Positions 44,087 through 53,678 of a stretch of 64,000 bases of DNA are shown one piece after another. Both the position numbers and the translations under genes were made by a program. The notes under the pieces are model-generated. The model saw only the letters and a program-made list of their open reading frames with translations. It was not told where the DNA came from and did not search any database. The stretch's first letter is position 1. Each line of letters opens with the position of its first letter. Source of the stretch: GJ-E10 sp035625725 (lineage in GTDB: Bacteria > Pseudomonadota > Gammaproteobacteria > Burkholderiales > Burkholderiaceae_F); the NCBI GenBank assembly GCA_035625725.1, contig DASPPB010000075.1, positions 77,712 through 141,711 of the forward strand. The letters run 5' to 3'.

Positions 44087-44362
44087 CGCAACCCTTCGTT
44101 GTATGCGCGCGACAGTCGCTGTCTTGCGCAGAACAAGGTTCGAACGCGGATTTTGCAGTTGGTTCCGGCCGATGGGGTCGTCGCCCCGCCCGCAATGCGG
44201 TACCCACGCCGCGTCATTCAAATGCCCTAGCGTCGGCACAACGCATTCGCAATCGAGCGCCGAGAGCGGCCCGGGCTTGCGTATCGAGACCCGGCGCACC
44301 ATCGCGCGCCGCGATTCGCGCGCGGTCCCGCACTGGCGGGAATCGGGCATGGACAGCCCGCT

Positions 44363-44380
44363 CGCGGGCTTAAGCCCGCG
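44363..44380 (-). terminator. Perfect palindrome after the diguanylate cyclase gene
   Basis: CGCGGGCTTAAGCCCGCG is an 18-bp perfect palindrome (7-bp stem, TTAA loop), 6 bp past the stop of the minus-strand diguanylate cyclase gene. There is no T-tract. A likely transcript end or 3' stabiliser. Confidence 0.45.
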
Positions 44381-44385
44381 TGGCA

Positions 44386-45468
44386 CTATGGGCTCGTGCT
44401 GCCGTCCGGCGCGCCCTTCCCGGGCGCCTCGCGCCCGGGCGTCGATGCGGCGATGACGCGATTGCGGCCCTCGCGCTTTGCGCGGTACAAGGCCTCATCG
44501 GCACGCCGCAAGAACTCGGCCCCGCTCTCCGCTTCGCAATAGGCGGCGACGCCCATCGAAATCGTCACCCGACCCAGTACGCTTGTCTCACCGATGCGCC
44601 GAACGCAACCTTGTTCGACCGCGTGCCGCAGCGAATCGGCCAGGGCGGTGGCCCCGTGCAGCCGGGTTTGCGGCAACAGCACGGCAAATTCCTCCCCGCC
44701 ATAGCGCGCGACGATATCGCGGCCTTTGGTGTTGGCTTTGAGAATGTGCGCCACCGAGCACAGGACCTTGTCGCCGAACAGGTGACCGAACGTGTCATTG
44801 ACCTTCTTGAAATGATCGATGTCGGCGATGATCAGGCTCAGAGCGCCGTCGCTCTGACCGTCTTGTTGTTCCTGGATCAGGTTCTGCAACGAGCTGTCAA
44901 AGGCGCGCCGGTTGGCCAGGCTCGTGAGCATGTCGGACAAGGCTTCTTCGCGCGCTCGCGCGACCTCTACACGCAACGCGTCGATTTGCGCGTGGCTTTC
45001 GTCGAGTCGACCCTTCAAATCAACGAAGGTGCCCTGAATATGCTGGGTCAGGCCCATCATCCGCTCGAATGCGTGGCCCCGGAGTTTCTCGGCCGTCTCC
45101 GGGGTCAGCTCGCTCACCCAGCGACTGAGCGACGCACCGAGGTCGGCGGCCTCGTCGCCTGCCACCGAGGTGCTGCGCGTGATGGCGTGCATGACCTGCT
45201 GGAGTTGCCCGGCGATCCGCTGGGCCGTGGCCTCGTCGAGATCGGCGATAAATTCGCTGTAGAGCTTTTGCGTTTCCTCCTCGGTCAGGCGCGAATCATC
45301 ACTGGTCAACTCGTTGAGCCGCGCGGTGAGCGCCGAGTTGGATCCGGCTACGTACTCATACCAGACAGCGTACGAAATGGGGTGCAGCGGCGCGTCCTGA
45401 CGCGTCATCAGGGGCAGCGCAAGCCGCAAAAATTCGACACTTCGCTCCTTGGTGTGCTCGTATTTCAT
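44386..45468 (-). CDS. Diguanylate cyclase, cytosolic, with conserved N-terminal domain
   Basis: The 360-residue protein makes c-di-GMP: the GGDEF domain (about 185-345) has GGEEF at 257-261. There is no RxxD inhibitory site at the expected position upstream, so product inhibition by the usual route is not predicted. The first 180 residues carry FLRLALPLMTRQ, HPISYAVWYEY and a helical, probably coiled-coil, segment. This arrangement is shared with the second cyclase at 60378-61436. No membrane segments. Confidence 0.92.
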   Translation of the reverse strand: MKYEHTKERSVEFLRLALPLMTRQDAPLHPISYAVWYEYVAGSNSALTARLNELTSDDSRLTEEETQKLYSEFIADLDEATAQRIAGQLQQVMHAITRSTSVAGDEAADLGASLSRWVSELTPETAEKLRGHAFERMMGLTQHIQGTFVDLKGRLDESHAQIDALRVEVARAREEALSDMLTSLANRRAFDSSLQNLIQEQQDGQSDGALSLIIADIDHFKKVNDTFGHLFGDKVLCSVAHILKANTKGRDIVARYGGEEFAVLLPQTRLHGATALADSLRHAVEQGCVRRIGETSVLGRVTISMGVAAYCEAESGAEFLRRADEALYRAKREGRNRVIAASTPGREAPGKGAPDGSTSP

Positions 45469-45644
45469 CGCTCGCGATCAAAACCGCTCCGGCCAGCCCA
45501 CCGCGCGCGGTTCCCCGCCGTCTTGGCATGCTCGCCGTGCGCGTACTTGAGCTTGTTCTTAAGGCACCGCGCTACCTTAGCGCCCGACGCACAACGCATT
45601 CGGCCGAAAGGTGCGGCATTGGGCTTGCAATTTCCGCGATTGCG

Positions 45645-46418
45645 CTACGAGCAGGGCGCGCGGGGCCCCGCGGCGGCACCCTCGCGACCTGCCCGCCAGC
45701 GCAGCCATCCCGCGCTGCGCAGCTCGCAGGCCGGGCATTGCCCGCAGCCGTAGCCCCACGCATGGCGCAGGTCGCGCTGACCCAAGTAGCACGTGTGCGT
45801 ATCCTCCACGACGATGTCGATGAGCTCCGCGCCGCCCAAGGCGTAGGCGAGCGCCCAGATTTGCGCCTTGTCGCTCCACATCAGCGGCGTCTCGATGCGT
45901 AGCTCCTCATCGAGTCCCAGCGTCAGTGCCGCCTGCTGGGCCCGAATCGTCGCATCGCGGCAGTCCGGGTAGCCGGAGTAGTCGGTCTCGCACATCCCGG
46001 CCACCAGCACCCGGATCGACCGCCGATACGCGAGCGCCGCGGCGAGCGTGAGGAACACGAGATTGCGCCCCGGAACGAAGGTGTTGGGCAGGCCATTGTT
46101 CTGCAGCGCGATCGCGCGCTCTCGCGTCAGAGCCGATTCGCTGATGCGGCCGAGCACGGTGATGTCCAGAGTATGGTCCAACCCCAAGCGCGCTCGCCAA
46201 TCCGGAAACGCCGCCCCAATGCGTTCGCGCACGATCCGGCGCTGCGCAAGCTCCACGCCGTGGCGCTGCCCATAGTCAAAACCGACCGTCTCGACATGCG
46301 CAAAGCGCGACAGCGCCCAAGCCAGGCAGGTCGTCGAGTCCTGACCCCCGGAGAACAGGACGAGTGCCGCCTGCCCCAGTTGCAATTGCCCTTCCGCGTC
46401 CACGTTCGTCAGCGTCAT
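45645..46418 (-). CDS. queC: 7-cyano-7-deazaguanine synthase QueC
   Basis: QueC converts 7-carboxy-7-deazaguanine to preQ0 in queuosine synthesis. The 257-residue protein has the PP-loop SGGQDSTT (23-30) and the zinc-binding Cys set CYLGQRD ... CGQCPAC at the C-terminus. ATG at 46418 (MTLTNVDAEGQ); the upstream extension is not conserved. queD, queE and queF are not in the window. Confidence 0.95.
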   Translation of the reverse strand: MTLTNVDAEGQLQLGQAALVLFSGGQDSTTCLAWALSRFAHVETVGFDYGQRHGVELAQRRIVRERIGAAFPDWRARLGLDHTLDITVLGRISESALTRERAIALQNNGLPNTFVPGRNLVFLTLAAALAYRRSIRVLVAGMCETDYSGYPDCRDATIRAQQAALTLGLDEELRIETPLMWSDKAQIWALAYALGGAELIDIVVEDTHTCYLGQRDLRHAWGYGCGQCPACELRSAGWLRWRAGREGAAAGPRAPCS

Positions 46419-46440
46419 CGGAGGCGAACCACGCTCGGGC

Positions 46441-47157
46441 CTACCGGCACGAATGCGCCAGCAGCAGTTCCTCCGCATGCCCGCGGTCGAGCACACCGAG
46501 GTCGGCGCGGTCGCTCAGGAGGAAAAAGCCCGCGTCGCCATCGCTCACGACCGCGAGGGTGAGGCGCGCACGCTCCTCGGTCGTCTGCGCACCCCATTCA
46601 TGCGCAACCAGGATGAAGGGGCTTACCGACAGCGTCTGCAGATGATCGACGCGGTAGCGGTGTCCCATCAGCGCGAGCTGCGTGTCGGCTGGCAGTGGCT
46701 TTTGCAATCCTTGCAGCGCGCTGCGCACTTCCCGACGCAGGCGGTCGATGTGGATGTGCAGCTGCGATTGCGAGCGTCCGTATCGGGAGTTAATCGCCAG
46801 ACCGACGTCCGCTTCCCCCGGTGCGGACGCCTCCGAGAGGCTGCGGCCGCGCTCCTCCCAGGCCAGCTCGAAGTAGTTCGGCTCGGCTGGCAACTGCAGT
46901 TCGGGACTCTCCACACCTGTGCGCCGCGCCGTAGGAATGAGAAGAAAGTGCGTCGGACCGCAGCGATCTTTCAGAATCGCGTAGCCCTGGGGCAGATCGC
47001 ACGCCAAATCGCGACGCGGCTGCAACGGGGGTTCCTGCGGCCTCGTGTTGCATCCCTGGTCCACGATGCGCCAGATGGCAAGCTCCGCCGGTTCGCCATC
47101 GTGCGAACAGGCCGCGAGCGATATCGAAACGCAAAGTAGCCCGCCCAGGGCCTGCAT
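46441..47157 (-). CDS. cdh: CDP-diacylglycerol diphosphatase (Cdh family), probable lipoprotein
   Basis: Cdh hydrolyses CDP-diacylglycerol to phosphatidate and CMP. The 238-residue product has an N-terminal lipoprotein-like signal (LLCVSISLAAC), IVDQGCNTRPQ..., YAILKDRCGPTHFLLIPTARRTGVE, and the HIT-like INSRYGRSQSQLHIHID motif characteristic of the family. Escherichia coli Cdh is anchored by an uncleaved N-terminal segment; a lipobox here would be a variation. It follows queC by 22 bp upstream on the same strand. Confidence 0.85.
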   Translation of the reverse strand: MQALGGLLCVSISLAACSHDGEPAELAIWRIVDQGCNTRPQEPPLQPRRDLACDLPQGYAILKDRCGPTHFLLIPTARRTGVESPELQLPAEPNYFELAWEERGRSLSEASAPGEADVGLAINSRYGRSQSQLHIHIDRLRREVRSALQGLQKPLPADTQLALMGHRYRVDHLQTLSVSPFILVAHEWGAQTTEERARLTLAVVSDGDAGFFLLSDRADLGVLDRGHAEELLLAHSCR

Positions 47158-47460
47158 GGCACTGCGCACGACGGCGCTCGCCCGCAGACCCCTCACGCGC
47201 GCCACCGCGCATCGGCCGCGGGCCAAGCACTTGCGTGGCAGATCGCGGCGGTCTGCGGCGCGCTCCTGGACGAAGAGCTGTTCAACAAGGCGATGGCGGT
47301 CCCGTTTCAGTCCCCCCGCGCCGGCGCCCGCCAGGCACGGGTTCGCTTCGCAGCGCAGGCACCCGCCATGGTAGCGCAACGATTCGCACCAGCGCAGAGC
47401 CCGGCTTGCGCCGCGGCTGCCCAGCGAGGCCGACCCTCCGGCATGCCGCGCGACATCCCT
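47158..47460 (-). other. Intergenic region between cytochrome b and cdh genes
   Basis: About 300 bp between two minus-strand genes. Frames are open on both strands because of high GC, but none encodes a recognisable protein. I see no strong hairpin or promoter motif. Confidence 0.4.
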
Positions 47461-48099
47461 CTATCGACCGAAAACCATCACGCGCAGCGTCTTGGGGACC
47501 ACAGCAACCATGGTGACATGCACGAGCGTGAACAACACAACTCCCGCCATTGCGAAAAAGTGCACGACGCGCGCATTGTCGTATCCGCCCATCAGTTCGC
47601 GCAGCAGCGGCAACTGCACGGACTTCCAAATCGCCAGGCCCGAGAGCACCACGAGCACGAGCAACGCGATTGCGACCAAATAAGCAAACTTTTGCACTGC
47701 GTTGTATTGCCGCAGATCTTCGTGCGCCAGCCGACCGTGCACGGCGGCACGCAGGTCCGCGAGAATCCGGTGCGCCGACAGCGGCCAAAACCGCTGGCGC
47801 AGGCGCCCGCTTATCACGTTGATCGCAAGGTAGATGACCCCATTGACGGCCAGCAGCCACATCGCCGCGAAGTGCCACAGCAGCGCGCCCCCGAGCCATC
47901 CGCCGAAGGTGATCTCCTTGGGAAATCGAAAGGCGAAGATCGGCGAGGCATTGTAGATTCGCCACCCGCTGGTGATCAGCACCAACACGGCGAGCGCGTT
48001 GAGCCAGTGGGTGATCCGCACCCAGGCTGGCTGAATCGGCCGCGATCCCTCATTGCCAACGAGCGGGCCGTGATTGGGTTGTGCCGCGACCATCGACAT
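47461..48099 (-). CDS. Cytochrome b561-type membrane protein (thiosulfate reductase cytochrome b family)
   Basis: The 212-residue protein has about four membrane segments with heme-ligand candidates in RITHWLNALAVLVLITSGWR, LLWHFAAMWLL and VVHFFAMAGVVLFTLVHVTMV. Such di-heme subunits usually pass electrons to a periplasmic molybdopterin oxidoreductase or hydrogenase, but none is encoded beside it here. Start ATG at 48099 or 48093. The C-terminus ends MVFGR, at 47461. Confidence 0.85.
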   Translation of the reverse strand: MSMVAAQPNHGPLVGNEGSRPIQPAWVRITHWLNALAVLVLITSGWRIYNASPIFAFRFPKEITFGGWLGGALLWHFAAMWLLAVNGVIYLAINVISGRLRQRFWPLSAHRILADLRAAVHGRLAHEDLRQYNAVQKFAYLVAIALLVLVVLSGLAIWKSVQLPLLRELMGGYDNARVVHFFAMAGVVLFTLVHVTMVAVVPKTLRVMVFGR

Positions 48100-48337
48100 G
48101 ATTTTTTCCCCTGCAACACCATGGCCCGCGACGCCACCCGTCGGCAAGCGCATCGGGCTCGCAAACAAACCAGCCGCTGTACTGTCGGGTCGAGCGCTTC
48201 GATCTTACAGCGAGCGCGCGCGCCACGGCAGTCACACGCGGCCCGCGGCGAGCACGCCGATCGCGACGTTCCGGCGCTGCCCGCAGCAACAATTGCATCA
48301 GGGTCTTGCTGGCCGTGGTGCCTGCAGGGACGCTCGA

Positions 48338-49726
48338 CTACGCCCGCGCCGCGCGCAATGCGTCCTTGTCGATTTCGGAGACCTGCTTGGTGTCTCGCAT
48401 GAAGACCGCGACCAGCAATGTGCAGCCAATAATCGCCGTGGCATACCAGTAAAAGCCGGCTTCATGGCCGATGCTCTTGAACCAGAACGCGACATACTCG
48501 GCCGATCCGCCGAACAGGGAGACCGCGATGGCGTAGGGCAGACCCACGCCGGTGGCCCGGATCGCCGCCGGAAACAGTTCCGCCTTCACGACGGCATTAA
48601 TCGCGGTGTAGCCGGAGACAATGAGCCAGGCCAGCGCGATCAGCAGCAGCGCTTCCCACGGGCCGCGCGCATGCGAGATCGCCGTTAAGAGCGGAACCGT
48701 GCACGCCGTCCCCAGGAGCCCAAATCCCACCAGCAAAGGCCTTCGGCCGATTCGATCCGAAAGCGCACCGTAGATTGGCTGCAGAAGCATCGCGAAGACG
48801 AGCGAAGAAGCCGACACGGCAGTGCTTTGGCGGTCGGTCAGGCCGACGGACAAGCGCAGGAACTTCTGCATGTAGGTCGTGTACACGTAAAAGGCCAGCG
48901 TGCCGCCCATGGTGAGCCCGACGACGATCAGTGCCTCCTTGGGATGCGCAAGCAGCTGGCGCAAGGTCCCGCGGTCACGGCGGCCGCCGAGCAGCAACTG
49001 CTGCTCGAAAATCGGGGTCTCGTAGAGCGTGCGGCGCATGATGAGCGCGATCAAGGCAAGCAGCGCACCGATGAGGAAGGCCACGCGCCAGCCCCAGGAG
49101 CGCAATTGCTCGTCGGAGAGAAGGAAATTTTGCAAAACGAGCAGCACCAGAAGGGCTATGAGCTGGCCGCCGATGAGCGTCACGTACTGGAAGCTTGCGT
49201 AAAAGCCGCGCCGCGCGCCGGTCGCCGTCTCCGAAAGGTAGGTCGCGCTTGCCCCGTATTCACCGCCCAGGCTCAGACCCTGCAGCAGCCGGGCGACCAT
49301 CAGCACGACCGGCGCCGCGGTGCCGATCATCTGGTAGGTCGGCACGACAGCGATCAGCAAGGATCCGAAGCACATCAACAACACGGAAAACATCAGAGCC
49401 TTGCGTCGACCCGCCACGTCTCCGATGCGGCCGAACAGCCAGCCGCCAACCGGTCGAATAAAAAAGCCCAGCGCGAAAATGCCTGCCGTCGACAGCATCT
49501 GCGCCGTCACATCCTTTGTCGGGAAAAACGACTGGGCAAAGTACAGTGCGAAGGCCGAGTAACAGTAGAAGTCGTACCACTCCACCAAGTTGCCCGCCGA
49601 CCCGATGAGGATGGCGCGCAGGCGCGCGGCTGCTCCGGCGCTCGCCCCTGCGCTCGCGACGTCGCTAGTGTCCGCCCCCGGCCGCGCCGCCTCCGGAGCC
49701 TCCGCTTTGCGCCGCTCCTCGCTCAT
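48338..49726 (-). CDS. MHS-family MFS transporter (proline/betaine or alpha-ketoglutarate type)
   Basis: The 462-residue carrier has about 12 membrane segments after a 35-residue Ala-rich cytoplasmic N-terminus. The MHS signatures are clear: GNLVEWYDFYCYSAFALYFA, RPVGGWLFGRIGDVAGRRKAL and QGLSLGGEYGASATYLSE. This subfamily imports organic acids or osmolytes with protons. The substrate cannot be decided. Start ATG at 49726 or, slightly upstream, 49735. Confidence 0.92.
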   Translation of the reverse strand: MSEERRKAEAPEAARPGADTSDVASAGASAGAAARLRAILIGSAGNLVEWYDFYCYSAFALYFAQSFFPTKDVTAQMLSTAGIFALGFFIRPVGGWLFGRIGDVAGRRKALMFSVLLMCFGSLLIAVVPTYQMIGTAAPVVLMVARLLQGLSLGGEYGASATYLSETATGARRGFYASFQYVTLIGGQLIALLVLLVLQNFLLSDEQLRSWGWRVAFLIGALLALIALIMRRTLYETPIFEQQLLLGGRRDRGTLRQLLAHPKEALIVVGLTMGGTLAFYVYTTYMQKFLRLSVGLTDRQSTAVSASSLVFAMLLQPIYGALSDRIGRRPLLVGFGLLGTACTVPLLTAISHARGPWEALLLIALAWLIVSGYTAINAVVKAELFPAAIRATGVGLPYAIAVSLFGGSAEYVAFWFKSIGHEAGFYWYATAIIGCTLLVAVFMRDTKQVSEIDKDALRAARA

Positions 49727-49836
49727 GTCAACCATTAGGACCGCCGCGGCCCCCAGCTCGTTGCAAAATTGCGTCCCTTGGTCGCCCGCGCAAGAGTTCA
49801 ACCGGAGTATCGTCAGTTCGACAAGAAAGGCAAACC

Positions 49837-50670
49837 ATGCAAAACGTACCCCAGAGCGCCATCATCACAAGGCCGCATCGTCCCACATGCGTCGCATCGC
49901 AACGCCGCGCCCGGCGCAGTGCCGCCGGCAGGCTGCTTGTCGCCTCGCTTCTTGTCTTTGCGATGGCCAGCGGCCGCGCAGCAGGCCCGGGCCGCGACTC
50001 CGCGGACCAGTCGGCGGCCCCGTTGCCCGATTACGCGGCGATCATCGCCAGTCCGATTCGCACCGACGCGGACCGACGCGACGATGAGCGGCGCCGCCCG
50101 CTTGAGTTTTTGCGCTTTGCGCAGGTGCGTGCCGGCATGAATGTGCTCGACGTCTCGGCCGGCGGCGGCTACACCACGCAGCTGCTCGCGCTGGCCGTGG
50201 GTCCGAAGGGCAATGTCTGGGCGCAAACACCAAAACCGCGCGAGTCATTCGAAAAGCGCCTGACCGCGCACCCGCAGGCAAACATCCACACGCTTGTGCG
50301 TCCGTTCGACGACCCGTACCCGACGGACGCGCCCCGGCTGGACTTGATCACGTTCATCCTGAACTACCACGACGTCGCCAATACGCCCGTGGACCGGGCC
50401 GTAATGAACAAGCGCCTGTTCGAAGCGCTGCGGCCCGGCGGGCATCTCGTGCTCATCGACCACGCCGCTGCCAAGGGCTCAGGCCTGCGGGACACCAAAA
50501 CGCTGCACCGCATCGACGAGGACGTCGTCATCAACGAGCTCAAGCAGGCGGGGTTCGTCTTGGAGGAGCACTCCGATTTCCTCCAAAACCGCGACGACCC
50601 GCACACCCAGGCCTTTTTCGACATGAACGGCCCCACGGACCGCTTCGCATTGCGCTGGGTCCGCCCCTAG
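49837..50670 (+). CDS. Exported predicted SAM-dependent methyltransferase (COG4798 type)
   Basis: The 277-residue protein has a basic N-terminus and hydrophobic segment (RLLVASLLVFAMASGRAAG) that looks like a signal peptide. A Rossmann methyltransferase fold follows (MNVLDVSAGGGYTTQLLALAVGPKG, LRPGGHLVLIDHAA). This combination is known for COG4798 predicted methyltransferases. An enzyme needing SAM in the periplasm is puzzling, so it may be retained in the cytoplasm or use another ligand. Divergent from the MHS transporter gene. Confidence 0.8.
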   Translation: MQNVPQSAIITRPHRPTCVASQRRARRSAAGRLLVASLLVFAMASGRAAGPGRDSADQSAAPLPDYAAIIASPIRTDADRRDDERRRPLEFLRFAQVRAGMNVLDVSAGGGYTTQLLALAVGPKGNVWAQTPKPRESFEKRLTAHPQANIHTLVRPFDDPYPTDAPRLDLITFILNYHDVANTPVDRAVMNKRLFEALRPGGHLVLIDHAAAKGSGLRDTKTLHRIDEDVVINELKQAGFVLEEHSDFLQNRDDPHTQAFFDMNGPTDRFALRWVRP

Positions 50671-50714
50671 CCCAAGGAACAGGGCGCCGGCGCCGCGCCC
50701 TTTGCGGCGCCCGA

Positions 50715-50933
50715 TTATTTTGCGGACGTTGCGTCGGCCTCGCACTTTTTCATGAACGAGGTCTTTGCCGCCCCGGAGAGCTTTTTGCCGTTTTTGTCCA
50801 CGGCCTTGTCCTCGCACGAGCTCGCCGCCGCGGCTCCCGGCGCCGTTGCCGACGATGCATCGGCCGCAGTTACATAGGGGGCAACGCCGCAAATCAGCAA
50901 GACGAGCGCAGCGACGCGAAGAGGTCGTTTCAT
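50715..50933 (-). CDS. Small secreted PsiF-repeat protein
   Basis: A 72-residue precursor with signal peptide (MKRPLRVAALVLLICGVAPYVTA) and one PsiF-type repeat, CEDKAVDKNGKKLSGAAKTSFMKKC, with two Cys. AGGAG lies 9-10 bases upstream of the ATG at 50933. PsiF in Escherichia coli is phosphate-starvation inducible, function unknown. The next gene upstream on the strand order, ppk2, is also phosphate-related, though the distance and lack of a visible Pho box leave a link unproven. Confidence 0.8.
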   Translation of the reverse strand: MKRPLRVAALVLLICGVAPYVTAADASSATAPGAAAASSCEDKAVDKNGKKLSGAAKTSFMKKCEADATSAK

Positions 50934-51094
50934 TTTGGGTCTGCTCCTTTCGTGGTGTGTGGGACTCTGCGCCATGATAACGGCAGGGTTGCCGCCTGCG
51001 GCAAACGCGAGGGGCCGCGGCGGATCGCGGGCCACGAAAACCGGGGGTCCGTGCAGGGCTTGACCGGTTCCGGACGGGCCCGCGCGGGCCGGGT

Positions 51095-51901
51095 TCAGCG
51101 CGCCATCAGCGCCAAGCGCTTGGGATGAAAGTCAAAGACGATTCGCGCATCGGGCGCGGCAAGGTGCGGGTTCTTGCCCGGGTGCTCGATGCGTTGCACC
51201 AGGTCGCGAATGATGTGCAGACGGGCCACTTTCTTGTCGTCGGCCTGCACGATCACCCAGGGAGCGCTCGGGGTGTGCGTGCGCCGCAGCATCGTGTCGC
51301 GGGCCCGCGTGTAATCGTCCCAGTGTTCGAGTGCGGCTTCGTCGACCGCACTGATCTTCCATTGCGTGAGCGGATCGCGCGCGCGCGCCTTCAGACGGCG
51401 GCGCTGTTCCTCACGACTCACGTCCAAGTAGTACTTGAAAAGTTGTATGCCGGCTTGCACCAGCATGTGCTCGAAGGGAACCACGTCGCGCAAAAATTCG
51501 TCGGATTGCGCGTCGCTGCAAAAGCGCATCACGCGTTCAACGCCTGCGCGGTTGTACCAGCTGCGGTTAAACAGCACGAATTCGCCGGCACCGGGCAGGT
51601 AGCCGACATAGCGCTGAAAGTACCACTGCCCCTGTTCTCGATCCGAGGGTTTGCCCAAAGCAACGACGCGCGTGTCGCGCGGACTCAAGTGCTCGACGAT
51701 GCGCTTGATCGACCCATCTTTGCCCGAGGCATCGCGGCCCTCGAAAATCACGAGCACGCGCCGAGCGTGACCGATGATGTGCCGGTGCGCTTTGACGAGC
51801 TCGATCTGCAGCTCGCGAAGCTCTGCCTTATACGAGCGCGCGTTGCCAGGCGCCACGGCGCTCACCACCTGCGCGGCCGAGGACCAGGGCGTCGATCGCA
51901 A
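51095..51901 (-). CDS. ppk2: Polyphosphate kinase 2
   Basis: PPK2 transfers phosphate between polyphosphate and nucleotides. The 268-residue protein has the Walker A-like GRDASGKDG (55-63), lid residues, and the RSWYNRAGVERVM motif, all of the one-domain class. The residue before RSWYNR is Asn112 (LFNRSWYNR), where the family usually has the Walker B Asp. The start is a TTG at 51901; internal GTG codons near residues 12-13 are alternatives. Whether synthesis of ATP or GTP is favoured cannot be told. Confidence 0.9.
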   Translation of the reverse strand: MRSTPWSSAAQVVSAVAPGNARSYKAELRELQIELVKAHRHIIGHARRVLVIFEGRDASGKDGSIKRIVEHLSPRDTRVVALGKPSDREQGQWYFQRYVGYLPGAGEFVLFNRSWYNRAGVERVMRFCSDAQSDEFLRDVVPFEHMLVQAGIQLFKYYLDVSREEQRRRLKARARDPLTQWKISAVDEAALEHWDDYTRARDTMLRRTHTPSAPWVIVQADDKKVARLHIIRDLVQRIEHPGKNPHLAAPDARIVFDFHPKRLALMAR

Positions 51902-52080
51902 AAAGCGCCCGGACCGTAGGAAGGACGGGAGCCGACCATGATTTCCGTCTACCGATTATGCGCCAGCGCGCGGCGCGCGCCATCGGCGGTACGATCCGCG
52001 CCTGGCCGCCACCGGGCATTGCGCGAAATCGCCAACGCCGACGCGGAGCACGCGGTCCTCCTTGCGATGGAGGTGCAATC

Positions 52081-53661
52081 ATGGCGCATCGAGCCTTGCG
52101 CGGCAGTGAACGGGCGCCATCACCGGGGGCGCGTGCGGTGGGCAAGGCCGACCCGGGCGAACGGGTGCGGGTCACGATCGTGTTGCGGCGCCAATCCAAT
52201 TCGGTACTCATGGACCATATTGCCCGCGTCGAGCGCGGCGATCGCCGGCTCCGGCCCATGAAGCGCGAGGATTTCGCAAGGCAATTCGGCGCACGCCCAC
52301 GACACCTGGCGGCGATTCGCAAGTTCGCGTCGGCCTACGGGCTCACGGTCGAGCAGGAACACGCGGCCCGCAGGACCGTTGTTGTTGCTGGCACCGTAGC
52401 GCAATGCAACGCCGCCTTCGCCGTGGAGTTGCAGCGATTCGATGCACCTGGCGGCGCGTACCGCGGTCGGGTGGGCGCAGTTCAAATGCCCGAGGAATTG
52501 CACGACATCGTCGAAGCCGTGCTCGGCCTCGATAATCGCCCGCAGGCAAGGCCTCACTTTCGCCATCGCGGGGGCACCGGGGGCGCGCCTTTGCGCGAGG
52601 CGCCCGGCACGTTCATCCCGCCGCAGCTTGCGCAGATCTACGATTTTCCATCCGGCAGCGGACAGGGCCAGACCATTGCGCTCATCGAGCTTGGCGGCGG
52701 CTACCGCGCCCAAGATCTGGCCGCGTACTTTGGCCAGATCGGCCTCGCGCAGCCATCGGTGCTCGCGGTGGGCGTGGACGGCGCGAGCAACGAGCCGACG
52801 GGCGATGCCAACGGTCCGGACGGCGAAGTGGAACTCGACATCGAGGTCGCTGGCGCGCTCGCACCCGCGGCGACGATCGTCGCATACTTTGCGCCGAACA
52901 CGGATGCGGGTTTCCTCGACGCGATAAGCTCCGCGATCCACGACACCACGCACAGACCGACTGTCCTTTCGATCAGCTGGGGTGGCCCCGAATCGAGTTG
53001 GACGCCGCAGGCGATGCAGGCGATCGACCAGGCTTTTCAGGAAGCGGCGGTGCTCGGTGTGACGGTCTGCGTCTCCTCGGGAGACAGCGGCTCAAGCGAT
53101 GGCCTGAGCGATGGTGCTGCCCACGTGGACTTCCCCGCCTCCAGCGGCTACGCGCTCGCCTGCGGTGGCACTTCGCTGCGCGCCAGCGCCCAGCAAATCG
53201 CCAGCGAGACGGTATGGAACGACGGCGCGCAAGGCGGCGCCTCCGGTGGCGGGGTGAGCTCGTTCTTTGATCTGCCGTCCTGGCAATCCGGGCTGCAGTT
53301 GCGCGATGCGCAAGGTGGGCAAACACCGCTGTCCCGGCGCGGTGTGCCTGATGTCGCCGGCGATGCCGATCCGAGGACGGGCTACGACGTGCGTGTCGAT
53401 GGTTCTCAGACGGTCATCGGTGGCACCAGTGCGGTAGCGCCGCTTTGGGCGGCGCTCATCGCCCGTATCAACTCGGCGCGCGGCACGCCGGTGGGTCTCG
53501 TCCAGCCGCTGCTGTACCCGGCCCGCGGTGCGTTCAACGACATTACCTCCGGCAACAACGGCCAGTACGCGGCCGCGGCCGGATGGGATGCTTGCACGGG
53601 TCTGGGTTCGCCCCGAGGCAACGCGATCGCAGCAGCGCTCGCGCCATCGAAGGATTCGTAG
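52081..53661 (+). CDS. Sedolisin-family serine-carboxyl peptidase (S53)
   Basis: The 526-residue protease has an N-terminal pro-kumamolisin activation domain (about 20-170) and a catalytic domain with the S53 residues: Glu249 and Asp253 (GEVELDIEVAG), oxyanion Asp335 (SSGDSGSS) and nucleophile Ser450 (GGTSAVAPLW). The GLGSPRG near the C-terminus is the Ca2+-site region. No Sec signal peptide is visible before the propeptide. ATG at 52081 is preceded by GGAGG at 52068-52072; the longer open frame upstream is unlikely. Confidence 0.92.
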   Translation: MAHRALRGSERAPSPGARAVGKADPGERVRVTIVLRRQSNSVLMDHIARVERGDRRLRPMKREDFARQFGARPRHLAAIRKFASAYGLTVEQEHAARRTVVVAGTVAQCNAAFAVELQRFDAPGGAYRGRVGAVQMPEELHDIVEAVLGLDNRPQARPHFRHRGGTGGAPLREAPGTFIPPQLAQIYDFPSGSGQGQTIALIELGGGYRAQDLAAYFGQIGLAQPSVLAVGVDGASNEPTGDANGPDGEVELDIEVAGALAPAATIVAYFAPNTDAGFLDAISSAIHDTTHRPTVLSISWGGPESSWTPQAMQAIDQAFQEAAVLGVTVCVSSGDSGSSDGLSDGAAHVDFPASSGYALACGGTSLRASAQQIASETVWNDGAQGGASGGGVSSFFDLPSWQSGLQLRDAQGGQTPLSRRGVPDVAGDADPRTGYDVRVDGSQTVIGGTSAVAPLWAALIARINSARGTPVGLVQPLLYPARGAFNDITSGNNGQYAAAAGWDACTGLGSPRGNAIAAALAPSKDS

Positions 53662-53678
53662 GACGCGCGCTTGCGCTT

